Assembly (NCBI RefSeq): GCF_009770985.1
Contig: NZ_WSRW01000002.1
Location: 434,001 to 498,000, forward strand
Reading direction: 5' to 3'
Source: Mucilaginibacter lacusdianchii
GTDB lineage: Bacteria > Bacteroidota > Bacteroidia > Sphingobacteriales > Sphingobacteriaceae
Length of the DNA: 64,000 bases
In this document: positions 51,368 through 60,076 of the stretch, in pieces
Position numbering within the stretch: the first letter of the stretch is position 1
Layout: each line of letters begins with the position of its first letter
The notes under the pieces: generated by a model
Told to the model about the DNA's origin: nothing
The model's input: the letters and a program-made list of their open reading frames with translations, nothing else
The model's database searches: none
Position numbers and translations under genes: made by a program

Positions 51368-52618
51368 ATGGCTACAGAGGTAAAGTGTCCGAGTTGTAAT
51401 CATCCCTTCCCGATTGAAGAAGTGATGACTGAGGAATATAAGAAGCAGTTACGTTTGCAAATGCAGCAATTTAAGCTGCAAAAGGAAGAAGAAGCCCGCA
51501 AAAAAGAAGAAGAGTTTAGCGCCTTGCAACGCAAACAGCAGCAGCAATTTGAACAGCGCCTTACAGAAGAAAAACGGCAGTTGCAATTAGCCATGGAGCA
51601 AACCCTCCGTCAATCCATAGCTTCTGATTACGAAACCAAAATGCAACTGTTGCAAAACACGGTTGAGGAATCGAAAGAAAAGCTACGCCAATCGCGCGAA
51701 AAAGAGCTGGAGTTTATGCAAAAAGAGCAGCAGCTAAAATCACGCGAGGAAGAACTGGAACTAATTACCCAGCGCAAATTGCAAGAACAGCGTGTAGAGT
51801 TGGCCGAGCAGATACGCAAGCAAGAACACGAAAAGTTTAACGTACGTGATACAGAATACCAGCTTAAAGTTAAAGAACTTGAAAAGCAGCTGGAAGACCA
51901 GAAAAAGCTGGCCGACGAAATGAAACGCAAGGCCGAGCAGGGCTCCATGCAGTTACAGGGCGAGGTGCAGGAACTGATTTTGGAAGAAATGCTGCGCAGC
52001 TATTTCCCATTTGATGTAATAGGTGAAGTAGGTAAAGGTATTCGTGGGGCAGATTGCATACAAACCATCCGCAACCAATATGGTCAAGAGTGCGGCCGCA
52101 TTATTTACGAAAGCAAACGAACTAAAGAGTTTGGCGGCGACTGGGTAGAAAAATTAAAAAAAGATATGCGCCATATTGGGGCCGACACCGCTGTTATTGT
52201 AACACAGTGCTACCCTAAAGGCATGGATTGCTTTGGCGAAAAAGACGGCGTTTGGATTTGCTCATTTGAGGAAGTCAAAGCGGTATCCTATGTATTGCGC
52301 GATTGCATCATAAAAACATCGGCCATTATGCGAGCACAGGAAAATAAAGGCGATAAAATGCACCTGCTGTATGACTACCTGATGAGCAATGAATTTGGCG
52401 AGCAATGGAAAGCCCTGCGCGAAGGTTTTATGAGCATGCGCCTGTCTATTCAGCGCGAGCGCGATGCCATGGAAAAACTTTGGAAAATGCGCGAAAAGCA
52501 ATTGGAAAAAGCACTGATTAGTGCTGCTCACATTAAAGGATCTATTGAAGGCATAGCTGGCAGCGAAAACATACAACTTAGCTTAACCGATGATGAAGAC
52601 ATGCTGATGCTGGGCTAA
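51368..52618 (+). CDS. DUF2130 predicted PD-(D/E)xK nuclease
   Basis: The 416-residue protein starts with half a zinc ribbon (KCPSCNHPFPIEE), followed by a coiled coil of about 180 residues rich in Lys, Glu and Gln, then a nuclease-like core: EEMLRSYFPFDVIGEVGKGIRGADCIQTI and GRIIYESKRTKEFGGDW, with Asp and the ExK of the restriction-endonuclease fold. DUF2130 proteins are predicted nucleases or DNA-binding proteins of unknown role. No restriction partner is nearby. It is monocistronic. Confidence 0.9.
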   Translation: MATEVKCPSCNHPFPIEEVMTEEYKKQLRLQMQQFKLQKEEEARKKEEEFSALQRKQQQQFEQRLTEEKRQLQLAMEQTLRQSIASDYETKMQLLQNTVEESKEKLRQSREKELEFMQKEQQLKSREEELELITQRKLQEQRVELAEQIRKQEHEKFNVRDTEYQLKVKELEKQLEDQKKLADEMKRKAEQGSMQLQGEVQELILEEMLRSYFPFDVIGEVGKGIRGADCIQTIRNQYGQECGRIIYESKRTKEFGGDWVEKLKKDMRHIGADTAVIVTQCYPKGMDCFGEKDGVWICSFEEVKAVSYVLRDCIIKTSAIMRAQENKGDKMHLLYDYLMSNEFGEQWKALREGFMSMRLSIQRERDAMEKLWKMREKQLEKALISAAHIKGSIEGIAGSENIQLSLTDDEDMLMLG

Positions 52619-52698
52619 TCCCGCACGGTTTTGATACTTTTCGGATCAAACAATGAGGCTGCTTAATTGTCGGTATTAAGCAGCCTTACAGGTGATGT

Positions 52699-53427
52699 AT
52701 GTATAAATTTCTATCCCTATTTGTTTTAATATGCTGTGCACAATTAGCCTGTGCGCAATTTTCCGACACTACCCATTATCATGCTTTGTTTAATGGCACA
52801 GGTTCTCTGAACCGTGCTAAAGATGGTAAATCCTACCTGCTTAATAATGCTTTCACCTTCGGCTTAAAGAAAAAAAGTATCCAGCTTAATTTAAACAACA
52901 ACTGGATATACGGCAAAACCAACAGCGACCTTACCAATAACGACTATTCTACCTCGCTTGATTTTAACCTTTATAAAGGCATACCGCATTCTTATTATTG
53001 GGGTTTAGCTAATTATAACACCAGTTTTTCGCTCAAAATAAACAATCAATTACTGGCCGGTGGTGGTATTGCCTATAGTATTTACGACAGACCTGAAGCC
53101 TACCTAAATATCAGCGACGGTATTTTATATGACTTGAGCGATTTATATATTAATGATCAGCGCATTAATTATCATACTTACCGTAATTCGCTTCGGGTAC
53201 AATTTCGTTTCATTATAAAAAAATTGATTACTGCCGATGGCGGTACATTTTGGCAACCCTCCCTCACAAGGCGTAATGATTATAACTTGCGCTCTACGTT
53301 TAACCTGGGCTTTAAGTTAACTAACTGGTTTAGTTTAAATAGTTCACTGGCGTACAACCGCATTTCGGTTACCAGCAGCGAAAACCTGCTATTGACCTAT
53401 GGTTTGCGGTTAGAGCAGTGGTTTTAA
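52699..53427 (+). CDS. DUF481-like outer-membrane protein
   Basis: The 242-residue product has a signal peptide (YKFLSLFVLICCAQLACAQ) and a chain of amphipathic beta strands (AFTFGLKKKSIQLNLNNNW, YYWGLANYNTSFSLKINNQ, TFNLGFKLTNWFSLNSSLAYN) ending with LLLTYGLRLEQWF, an outer-membrane-type terminal strand. It resembles DUF481 barrels. No enzymatic motif is present. It follows the DUF2130 gene by 80 bp with its own likely promoter. Confidence 0.78.
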   Translation: MYKFLSLFVLICCAQLACAQFSDTTHYHALFNGTGSLNRAKDGKSYLLNNAFTFGLKKKSIQLNLNNNWIYGKTNSDLTNNDYSTSLDFNLYKGIPHSYYWGLANYNTSFSLKINNQLLAGGGIAYSIYDRPEAYLNISDGILYDLSDLYINDQRINYHTYRNSLRVQFRFIIKKLITADGGTFWQPSLTRRNDYNLRSTFNLGFKLTNWFSLNSSLAYNRISVTSSENLLLTYGLRLEQWF

Positions 53428-53470
53428 TACATATTGTCAAGGTGTGCTACAATTGAGTGAAGTTACGATT

Positions 53471-53923
53471 TTATAAAACTTCAATTATTGTGTATTGCTT
53501 TCCATTCAAACTAAAAGTATCTCCTGCCCTACACCCTTTCATCTTCAACCCAATTGGCGAGCCTGGCGATATAGCAAAATACGTTTCCCCGTTTAAAGCA
53601 ACCGTACCTGCGCTAACAGATAAATAAAACTTGCCATTATCGGTAACCACTATACTTCCGGCCTCGGCAATTGTAGCTTGGCCGTTAGTACTGATGTGAT
53701 TAAGCGCAACCAGCAATTTGTTGGCCTCTGTTAACTGGGCCATATTGCGGTTGGTTTCCTGTTGCATCATCTCACGGCCGGTTTCGTACTTGTCGCCGGC
53801 GCTGCTTTTGGTATCGTCTTTAGCGGCTTGCTGGGCAGCTTCAATAGCTTGTTGGGCAGCGTCCAGGCGCTGTTGTATCAGGTTAGCACATAGCTGGTGC
53901 AGTTGTTTCTTTAAATCGCTCAT
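53471..53923 (-). CDS. GreA/GreB-like protein
   Basis: The ATG at 53923 gives 150 residues; a promoter element 9 nt upstream confirms it. The N-terminal coiled coil (LKKQLHQLCANLIQQRLDAA) with KYETGREMMQQETNRN and the C-terminal FKBP-like SVSAGTVALNGETYFAISPGSPIGLKMKGCRAGDTF follow the GreA layout. The acidic tip residues of true Gre factors (DxxE) are not apparent, so it may compete with Gre factors or do another job. Similar proteins are often mislabelled 3-oxoacyl-ACP synthase. Confidence 0.78.
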   Translation of the reverse strand: MSDLKKQLHQLCANLIQQRLDAAQQAIEAAQQAAKDDTKSSAGDKYETGREMMQQETNRNMAQLTEANKLLVALNHISTNGQATIAEAGSIVVTDNGKFYLSVSAGTVALNGETYFAISPGSPIGLKMKGCRAGDTFSLNGKQYTIIEVL

Positions 53924-53932
53924 AGAAGTATA

Positions 53933-53940
53933 CAAAGATA
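53933..53940 (-). promoter_or_regulatory. -7 promoter element of the GreA-like gene
   Basis: The minus strand reads TATCTTTG, followed by 9 nt and the ATG at 53923. It lies inside a longer possible frame that starts at 54034, which makes that start unlikely. Confidence 0.6.
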
Positions 53941-54082
53941 AGCGTTTGCCGGTTGCTTTGAATGAAGCCTTAAAACCATTAAAACAGAATATCATGATTA
54001 TAGTTATATGCTGATACAAGCCGCTCAAAAGCATCTAATTGATAACATAGACCAAGGGCCTTGCATTTAAAAACAACTATTT

Positions 54083-54820
54083 ATGAGTATTAACGACGAT
54101 AAAGATGCTTACGCATTTTACAAGGAGGCATTAGAGCTGCTGGAAGAAAGTGAAATTCCGTTTATGCTGGGCGGCGCTTTTGCCATTTTTCATTACAGTG
54201 GTATTTACCGCGAAACCAAGGATCTGGACGTTTACTGTAAATCGTCTGACTGTACGCGCATTATGAAATACTTTCAGGACCGGGGTTATGAAACGCAGTT
54301 TACTGATGCCCGCTGGCTTGCTAAAATATTTAAGGGCGAGTACTTTATTGACTTGATTTTTGACACGGTAAACAACATTTGCACCGTAGATGACAGCTGG
54401 TTTGAACGCGCTGTAGATGCTAGTTTTTTTGAAAAAGACGTCAAACTATTACCGCCCGAAGAACTGATTTGGAGCAAAATATATGTTCAAAATCGCGAAC
54501 GCTACGATGGTGCAGATATTAATCACTTACTGGTACAATACGGCAGCAACCTGGATTGGAAACAGCTGATGTTTAGAATGGACCAGCACTGGCAATTGTT
54601 TTTAGCGCAGTTGCTTTCCTTTCAATTTGTTTACCCGGCTGATTATCAGGACATCATACCACGTTGGGTATATGACGAATTGTTGCGACGGGCACAGGAA
54701 CAGTATGATGTACCGGCCCCTACCGAAAAAGTTTGCCGTGGCCCGATGATTGACCAAACACAATACAGCGTAGATATTAAAGACTGGAACTATAAATCGT
54801 ACACCATTAAAACTGTATAA
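54083..54820 (+). CDS. nucleotidyltransferase-fold protein
   Basis: The 245-residue protein has a nucleotidyltransferase core: IPFMLGGAFAIFHYSGIYRETKDLDVYC (GG, then the metal-binding DLDVY), followed by DLIFDTVNN with a possible third Asp and LLPPEELIWSKIYVQNRERYDGADINHLL, a helical part seen in MNT/AbiEii-like domains. The substrate is unknown. The metallophosphoesterase gene follows after 6 bp, and this pair is the only feature of its operon. Confidence 0.82.
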   Translation: MSINDDKDAYAFYKEALELLEESEIPFMLGGAFAIFHYSGIYRETKDLDVYCKSSDCTRIMKYFQDRGYETQFTDARWLAKIFKGEYFIDLIFDTVNNICTVDDSWFERAVDASFFEKDVKLLPPEELIWSKIYVQNRERYDGADINHLLVQYGSNLDWKQLMFRMDQHWQLFLAQLLSFQFVYPADYQDIIPRWVYDELLRRAQEQYDVPAPTEKVCRGPMIDQTQYSVDIKDWNYKSYTIKTV

Positions 54821-54826
54821 ATTCTG

Positions 54827-55564
54827 ATGGACGACAAAAAGATAACCCGTATAGCCGCCGTTGGCGATATTCATGTTAAAGAAACTGATCATGGCAAGTG
54901 GGCCGATTATTTTCGTGAAGTATCGGCCCATGCAGATGTATTACTGATATGCGGCGATTTAACTGACACCGGTGATGAAGACGAAGCTAAAATATTGTCG
55001 GAAGAGTTACGCTCTTGTACCATACCAGTTATATGCGTATTAGGGAACCACGACTACGAAAAAGGCCGCCAAAAATTAATCAGGCAGGCTATACAAAATT
55101 CGAACGTTCATATTCTTGATGGCGAGGCCTTGGTAATTGGCGACGTGGGCTTTGCGGGGGTTAAGGGCTTTGGCGGTGGTTTTGACCGCTATTTGCTTAC
55201 CATGTTTGGCGAGGATGCTAACAAAGCCTTTGTACAGGAAGCGGTAGACGAAGCCCTTCACCTTGAACGTGCATTAAATAAATTGGATGCCGATCCACAG
55301 GTAACTAAAAAAATTGCCGTGCTTCATTATGCCCCCATCAAAGCAACTGTGGTAGGCGAACCCGAAGAGATATTCCCTTTTCTGGGATCATCCCGCCTGG
55401 CAGAGCCTTTAATTCGTAACAACGTAGTGGCAGCGTTTCACGGGCATGCACATGCCGGAACGCTTGAGGGTGTTTTAAATAATGAGATACGCATTTTCAA
55501 CGTGGCTAAACCTATTTTGGTGAAGGCCGGCTATGCGTGCCCTTACTACCTGTTTGAGGTTTAG
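54827..55564 (+). CDS. metallophosphoesterase
   Basis: The 245-residue protein has the calcineurin-like motifs in order: AVGDIHVKE (GDxH), ICGDLTDTGD (GDxxD), LGNHDYEKG (GNHD/E), a later LHYAP and FHGHAHAG (GHxH). These bind two metals and hydrolyse phosphoesters. It lies 6 bp after the nucleotidyltransferase-like gene, so both are cotranslated and may act on the same nucleic acid or nucleotide. No signal peptide, so it is cytoplasmic. Confidence 0.92.
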   Translation: MDDKKITRIAAVGDIHVKETDHGKWADYFREVSAHADVLLICGDLTDTGDEDEAKILSEELRSCTIPVICVLGNHDYEKGRQKLIRQAIQNSNVHILDGEALVIGDVGFAGVKGFGGGFDRYLLTMFGEDANKAFVQEAVDEALHLERALNKLDADPQVTKKIAVLHYAPIKATVVGEPEEIFPFLGSSRLAEPLIRNNVVAAFHGHAHAGTLEGVLNNEIRIFNVAKPILVKAGYACPYYLFEV

Positions 55565-55723
55565 CAGCAATGCCAAACCATACCATAACATGTGTGTTTG
55601 AACATCTTTGGCTTAACATTTGTTAATAACGTAAACAAATACTTTGGTAATGCTCATGTTACATTAGTAATTAAACCATTACTTAATATTCGCATCTATC
55701 ATATAAATAAATTGGAACATCCT

Positions 55724-56032
55724 ATGAAAAAGACCATTTTGTTATTCAGCTTGATATTATCAGTAATAATATCTTCTACATCTACTACTAACGCTCAACG
55801 TCGTAAAATGAGCTCACAAGCCAAAGGCGCTTTAATAGGCGGTGCAGGTGGTGCCGTTGCCGGTGGTTTAATTGGTCACGGTGTAAAAGGAGCTCTAATT
55901 GGTGGCGCTATTGGTGCCGGCGGTGGTTATATTATTGGTAACGAGCACCGTCGTAACAAAGCTAAAAGACAACGTGCTTACTACCGCTCACACCATCGTA
56001 CAACACGCTATTACTCACGTCGTCATCATTAA
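55724..56032 (+). CDS. exported glycine-zipper protein
   Basis: The ATG at 55724 gives 102 residues; an earlier start at 55592 would place a non-signal extension in front of the signal peptide. The signal (KKTILLFSLILSVIISSTSTT) is followed by a glycine zipper (AKGALIGGAGGAVAGGLIGH, then two more GALIGGAIGAGGG units) and a very basic, Tyr/His-rich tail (SHHRTTRYYSRRHH). Glycine zippers insert into or span membranes. The function is unknown. Confidence 0.8.
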   Translation: MKKTILLFSLILSVIISSTSTTNAQRRKMSSQAKGALIGGAGGAVAGGLIGHGVKGALIGGAIGAGGGYIIGNEHRRNKAKRQRAYYRSHHRTTRYYSRRHH

Positions 56033-56048
56033 TAGTTAATTAACCATA

Positions 56049-56086
56049 AAAACAAAAGCCTGTGCAAATGTACAGGCTTTTGTTTT
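56049..56086 (+). terminator. terminator after the glycine-zipper gene
   Basis: A perfect 15-bp stem (56049-56063 with 56072-56086), AAAACAAAAGCCTGT and complement, with an 8-nt loop and a T-rich end. Confidence 0.85.
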
Positions 56087-56156
56087 AGTACCTAAACCAA
56101 CAATATAGTAAAACCTAAACTGCTTAATACCTGTTCAAAATTTTAAAGGAACTACC

Positions 56157-56729
56157 ATGGCCGATATACAAATTACCAACCGCGAAACATTATCTGAGCG
56201 TAAATATCCACTTAAATACTTCAGCTATCAAAAACCAAATGCCGATGGTAATATGCACAATATGGAGGCTGAAGTTTATTATCGTCCAGACGCAGTAGCT
56301 GTATTGTTGTATGACGAAGCACAAAAAAAATTTCTCCTTACCCGCCAGTTCAGGATGCCAACGTTTTTAAATGGTAATGATACTGGTTATTTGCTGGAGG
56401 CATGCGCGGGTTTAATTGACGAAGGTGAAGAGCCAGAACAATCCGCCATTCGTGAAGTGGCAGAAGAAACCGGATTAAAAATTCAGGAGGTTGTAAAAGC
56501 TGGAGCAACGTATACATCAGCCGGTGGTATTACCGAGTATTTACATCTGTTTGTAGCGCCTTACGATAGCAGTAAAAAGCATTCAAAAACAGGCGGACTG
56601 CCTGAAGAAGGTGAAGACATAGAATTGATTGAACTGAATTTTGACGAAGCGCGTCAAATGTTAAAAAATCAACAAATTAAGGATGCAAAAACCATAATGC
56701 TATTGCAACATTATTTTTTATTTTGTTAA
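56157..56729 (+). CDS. Nudix hydrolase (NudK/ADP-sugar pyrophosphatase-like)
   Basis: The 190-residue protein contains the full Nudix box GLIDEGEEPEQSAIREVAEE followed by TGLK, matching GX5EX7REUXEEXGU. Upstream is the NudK/NUDT-like YFSYQKPNADGN and FLLTRQFRMPTFLNGND, which suggest GDP-mannose or ADP-sugar pyrophosphatase activity with Mg2+. The start ATG lies in ACCATGG. It is cytoplasmic and monocistronic with a terminator behind the preceding gene. Confidence 0.9.
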   Translation: MADIQITNRETLSERKYPLKYFSYQKPNADGNMHNMEAEVYYRPDAVAVLLYDEAQKKFLLTRQFRMPTFLNGNDTGYLLEACAGLIDEGEEPEQSAIREVAEETGLKIQEVVKAGATYTSAGGITEYLHLFVAPYDSSKKHSKTGGLPEEGEDIELIELNFDEARQMLKNQQIKDAKTIMLLQHYFLFC

Positions 56730-56822
56730 TTACAATTGTCAAAATATTGTAAACAAATTTACCTTCCGTTACGTAGTTAGAGGGTAAATTAAGATAAAAT
56801 AAATCTACATGCAGATTAGCTA

Positions 56823-58046
56823 ATGGGGAAAGGTATACGTTTTGCTTTATTGATTAGCTTATTACCTTTGGGTGTATTTGCACAAAATGGCGGCTCATTT
56901 GGTGTGGCACCTAAAAGCGATACTGTTCCTCAAAAAGATTTAACGGATGTTATTGGAGCCTTTTTTAAAATGAAAGCAAAGCCGGCAACCAGCATGTCAA
57001 GTGATTCAAAAGTTTACTTTTCATTTTTACCTACGGCCACCAGTGTACCCGGTGGCGGCAAAGCTTTTATCACATCTACCACAGCCGGCTTTTATTTGGG
57101 CGACCGTGAAACTACCAATTTATCTAACGTTAGCTTTACCCCTTACTTTAACCTGCAAGGACGTTTTGGCTTACCGTTACGCTCCAGCATCTGGCTTAAA
57201 AATAACAAATGGTTTATAGCTGGTGACACACGCTTAATGGTTTATCCGCAAGATACCTGGGGTTTAGGCGGTGATCAGCCTGAAGAGAACAAAACGGGTT
57301 TAGATTATAAATATGTTCGCTTTTATCAGAGCGTTTTACGCCGAATAAAACCGTATTTTTTGGCAGGTTTTGGTTATGCTATGGATTACCATATCCGTAT
57401 AAATACCAAAGATCAGGAAGCCAATTTGCAGGATGTATCTGATTATACCTTCGGCACGGCGCCTGGGCAAAATTCTTTTTCATCAGGCGTTACCTTTAAC
57501 TTACTTTACGATACCCGGAACAATTCTATCAACCCAATGCCAGGTTGTTATGCCAATTTTATTTACCGCTATAACACACCTGCTTTAGGCAGTAACCGTA
57601 CATGGCAATCCGTTTATTTGGATATGAGAAAATACGTGGCCCTGAGCCACGGCCCTGTGCAAAACACGCTGGCATTTTGGAGCTATTACTGGTCTACCTT
57701 TGGTGGTGGCACCCCTTATTTAAGCTTACCCAGTATCGGTTGGGACGTATACAACCGCTCGGGCCGGGGCATTGAGCAAAACCGCTACAGAGGTTCGCGG
57801 TTGGCATACTTTGAAACTGAATATCGGCGGGGTATTACCCGAAATGGTTTGCTGGGATTTGTTTTATTTGCTAATACTACCTCGGTTACAGAGCCCGAAA
57901 CCAATAAATTTAAATACTTCCATCCTGCAGGCGGCGCCGGTTTGCGTATTAAGTTCAACAAAAAATCTAATACCAACATTGCTATCGATTATGGTGTCAG
58001 CAAAGGTTTCTCCTCAATCCGCTTAAACTTAGGCGAAGCGTTTTAA
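56823..58046 (+). CDS. Omp85/BamA-type surface-antigen barrel without POTRA
   Basis: The 407-residue product has a signal peptide (IRFALLISLLPLGVFAQ), a linker of about 70 residues, and a barrel with the Omp85 signature LLYDTRNNSINPMPGCYANF, RYRGSRLAYFETEYRRGI and a final strand IAIDYGVSKGFSSIRLNLGEAF. There are no POTRA repeats in the short N-terminus, unlike BamA or TamA. Such small barrels are common in Bacteroidota and of unknown task. It ends before a hairpin and the convergent susD gene. Confidence 0.85.
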   Translation: MGKGIRFALLISLLPLGVFAQNGGSFGVAPKSDTVPQKDLTDVIGAFFKMKAKPATSMSSDSKVYFSFLPTATSVPGGGKAFITSTTAGFYLGDRETTNLSNVSFTPYFNLQGRFGLPLRSSIWLKNNKWFIAGDTRLMVYPQDTWGLGGDQPEENKTGLDYKYVRFYQSVLRRIKPYFLAGFGYAMDYHIRINTKDQEANLQDVSDYTFGTAPGQNSFSSGVTFNLLYDTRNNSINPMPGCYANFIYRYNTPALGSNRTWQSVYLDMRKYVALSHGPVQNTLAFWSYYWSTFGGGTPYLSLPSIGWDVYNRSGRGIEQNRYRGSRLAYFETEYRRGITRNGLLGFVLFANTTSVTEPETNKFKYFHPAGGAGLRIKFNKKSNTNIAIDYGVSKGFSSIRLNLGEAF

Positions 58047-58192
58047 AGTTTGTAAGCAGCTTTTCAATTGCTGCACTTAAAGCCGTTTCATATGTCATTT
58101 GATATCCTCAAGACTATTCACCAATTGAAATTATATTGATTATAAGCTAAGGATTACCCCTTGCAATAAAATTAAACATATAGAAAAACAAG

Positions 58193-58221
58193 AAAGCCGC
58201 TCTGTTTTACAGAGCGGCTTT
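58193..58221. terminator. bidirectional terminator between the barrel gene and susD
   Basis: AAAGCCGCTCTGT (58193-58205) pairs with ACAGAGCGGCTTT (58209-58221), 13 bp with a TTT loop. On the minus strand it follows susD and is trailed by a T-rich sequence. Confidence 0.88.
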
Positions 58222-58248
58222 TAATTGATGAACTATTACTATACTAAA

Positions 58249-60057
58249 TTAAAATCCTGTGTTTTGCGGGAATCTAGGTCCAACAGTTACCAAGTCTATC
58301 TGCGTTTGCGGGATAGGTCTTAGCGTCATAAAATCCTGAATGTTTGGTCCGGCTTCGCTGTTGTATTGTTTTACACGGCGCACCAATGATTGCGTACGTG
58401 TTAAATCCCACCATCTTAATGATTCGCCGTACAACTCACGGGTACGCTCATCCAAAATCAAATCTATCCCTCCTGCCTGTGCTTGCGCAGTAGTTAATTG
58501 CATATTGGCTACCGCATTTGATGGGGCTGCAGGTGCGTTTGCCGGCCGGTTTGCTGCACGGGTTCTTAACACGTTTAACATAGTTACTTCTGTACTATAG
58601 TCTCCTAGTTTAAAAGCAGCTTCGGCAGCAATCAGGTAAACTTCTGAAAGGCGGAACAAAATGGTTGGACGCACAGAGGGGTCATTAATTGCAGGACGAC
58701 TAGGGTTATCAAACTTTCTTAAAGATGGAAAAAAGTTTCCGCTGTATGATCCGGTACCATTGGCTATACTTTCGCGAACCATTATCACACCTTTAAAAGT
58801 AGCCCTTTTAGCTGCTCCGGGGTCATAAGGCGGCATCCATATAGCGGTATCCTGTCCTACCGTTAGCGTACCGCGAGGAGTGGTAATGTTTGCAGTATTG
58901 GCAATCCATGTAGTTTGGAAAGTATTCCAATAACGGTAATCATTTGTTTTATCAGCAAAAGCAACTGTTTCTACATAATTAGAATTTGGCCTGGCACGGA
59001 AAAACGGACGACCATTTGCCAAATCCCTCGTCATTACGTTTGAACCGCCTACAGCCGGATAATTGGCATTAACCGTTGGATAGTTTGGCCTAAAAAACCA
59101 AGCCCAACCATTCACTTTGCCGCTTGACGCCTGCGATACGTAGTCGCCATATTTAGGATCAGAACTGCGGTCTATCCCAAACAATGCCTCGGTATTGCCG
59201 GCATCTCTGGCTTCACTGTATGCATCTGCATAATTGTTGTATAAAGCCAAACCAGATCCGGGGCCGTAAGAGCCCTTGTTGGTGATTAAGGTTTGAGCAG
59301 TTTGCAAAGCCATCTGAAAATCAGATTGCGAATTGGTTTGCCAGCCTCTGGTTAAGTATGCTTTTGATAACAAATACAAAGCTGAAGCTTTGGTTGCAGC
59401 ATATCCCTGAAAAGGCGATGAAGCACCGGTTGATGAAATAGACTCGCCCGGACGGCTTTGTAATTCTGCTGATGCCTCGGTTAAGTCTTTGATAATTTGC
59501 GCCCAAACATCGGCTTTAGGTGCACGAGTATCAGAAAGAGTAGGTACCGTAACAAAGGTCGTGTGCAACGGCACATCACCAAATGTTTGCACTAAATGAA
59601 AGTAATAAAAGGCTCTTAAATACTTAGCTTGAGCCAGGTAAGCAGTGCGGGTAGTAGCATCAGGAAATGCACTTGGGCCGTATTGCAATACACCGTTAAG
59701 GGTGTTGATGTCCTGATAAGCGATACTCCATAAGCCGTACAACGCATTGTAAACATCATTTACATTGTTTACATAATTAAAGTAAGTACCAAAAGCCTTA
59801 CCACCGTTACCCGATCCGTTGGCAATAATACTTTCATCTGTACCAAATTGGCAATAGTATAAAAAGCCCTCTGTACCCCACAAATTCCGCAAATCAGAAT
59901 AAACACCGGTAATACCACCCAGTACACCGCCCGAAGTAGTAAAAAACTCGGGAGTAATGCTGGATTTAGGAGCTTGATCTAAAAACTTTTTACAGCTGCT
60001 TACACTCATTGTGCCAAGTGCAGTAAGCAATAAAGCTATTTTTTTATATGATTTCAT
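58249..60057 (-). CDS. SusD/RagB-family nutrient-binding lipoprotein
   Basis: The 602-residue product has a lipoprotein signal (YKKIALLLTALGTMSVSSCKKF with Cys near 22), then the SusD fold: FLDQAPKSSITPEFF, AYQDINTLNGVLQY, AQAKYLRAFYYFHLVQTFGDVPL, KASALYLLSKAYLTRGW (TPR part) and a C-terminal RTRELYGESLRWWDLTRTQ. It binds substrate at the outer-membrane surface and caps the SusC barrel. The gene follows susC by 19 bp in one operon. The substrate cannot be inferred because no hydrolase is encoded here. Confidence 0.97.
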   Translation of the reverse strand: MKSYKKIALLLTALGTMSVSSCKKFLDQAPKSSITPEFFTTSGGVLGGITGVYSDLRNLWGTEGFLYYCQFGTDESIIANGSGNGGKAFGTYFNYVNNVNDVYNALYGLWSIAYQDINTLNGVLQYGPSAFPDATTRTAYLAQAKYLRAFYYFHLVQTFGDVPLHTTFVTVPTLSDTRAPKADVWAQIIKDLTEASAELQSRPGESISSTGASSPFQGYAATKASALYLLSKAYLTRGWQTNSQSDFQMALQTAQTLITNKGSYGPGSGLALYNNYADAYSEARDAGNTEALFGIDRSSDPKYGDYVSQASSGKVNGWAWFFRPNYPTVNANYPAVGGSNVMTRDLANGRPFFRARPNSNYVETVAFADKTNDYRYWNTFQTTWIANTANITTPRGTLTVGQDTAIWMPPYDPGAAKRATFKGVIMVRESIANGTGSYSGNFFPSLRKFDNPSRPAINDPSVRPTILFRLSEVYLIAAEAAFKLGDYSTEVTMLNVLRTRAANRPANAPAAPSNAVANMQLTTAQAQAGGIDLILDERTRELYGESLRWWDLTRTQSLVRRVKQYNSEAGPNIQDFMTLRPIPQTQIDLVTVGPRFPQNTGF

Positions 60058-60076
60058 GTTGTTGATTTAAAAGGAA

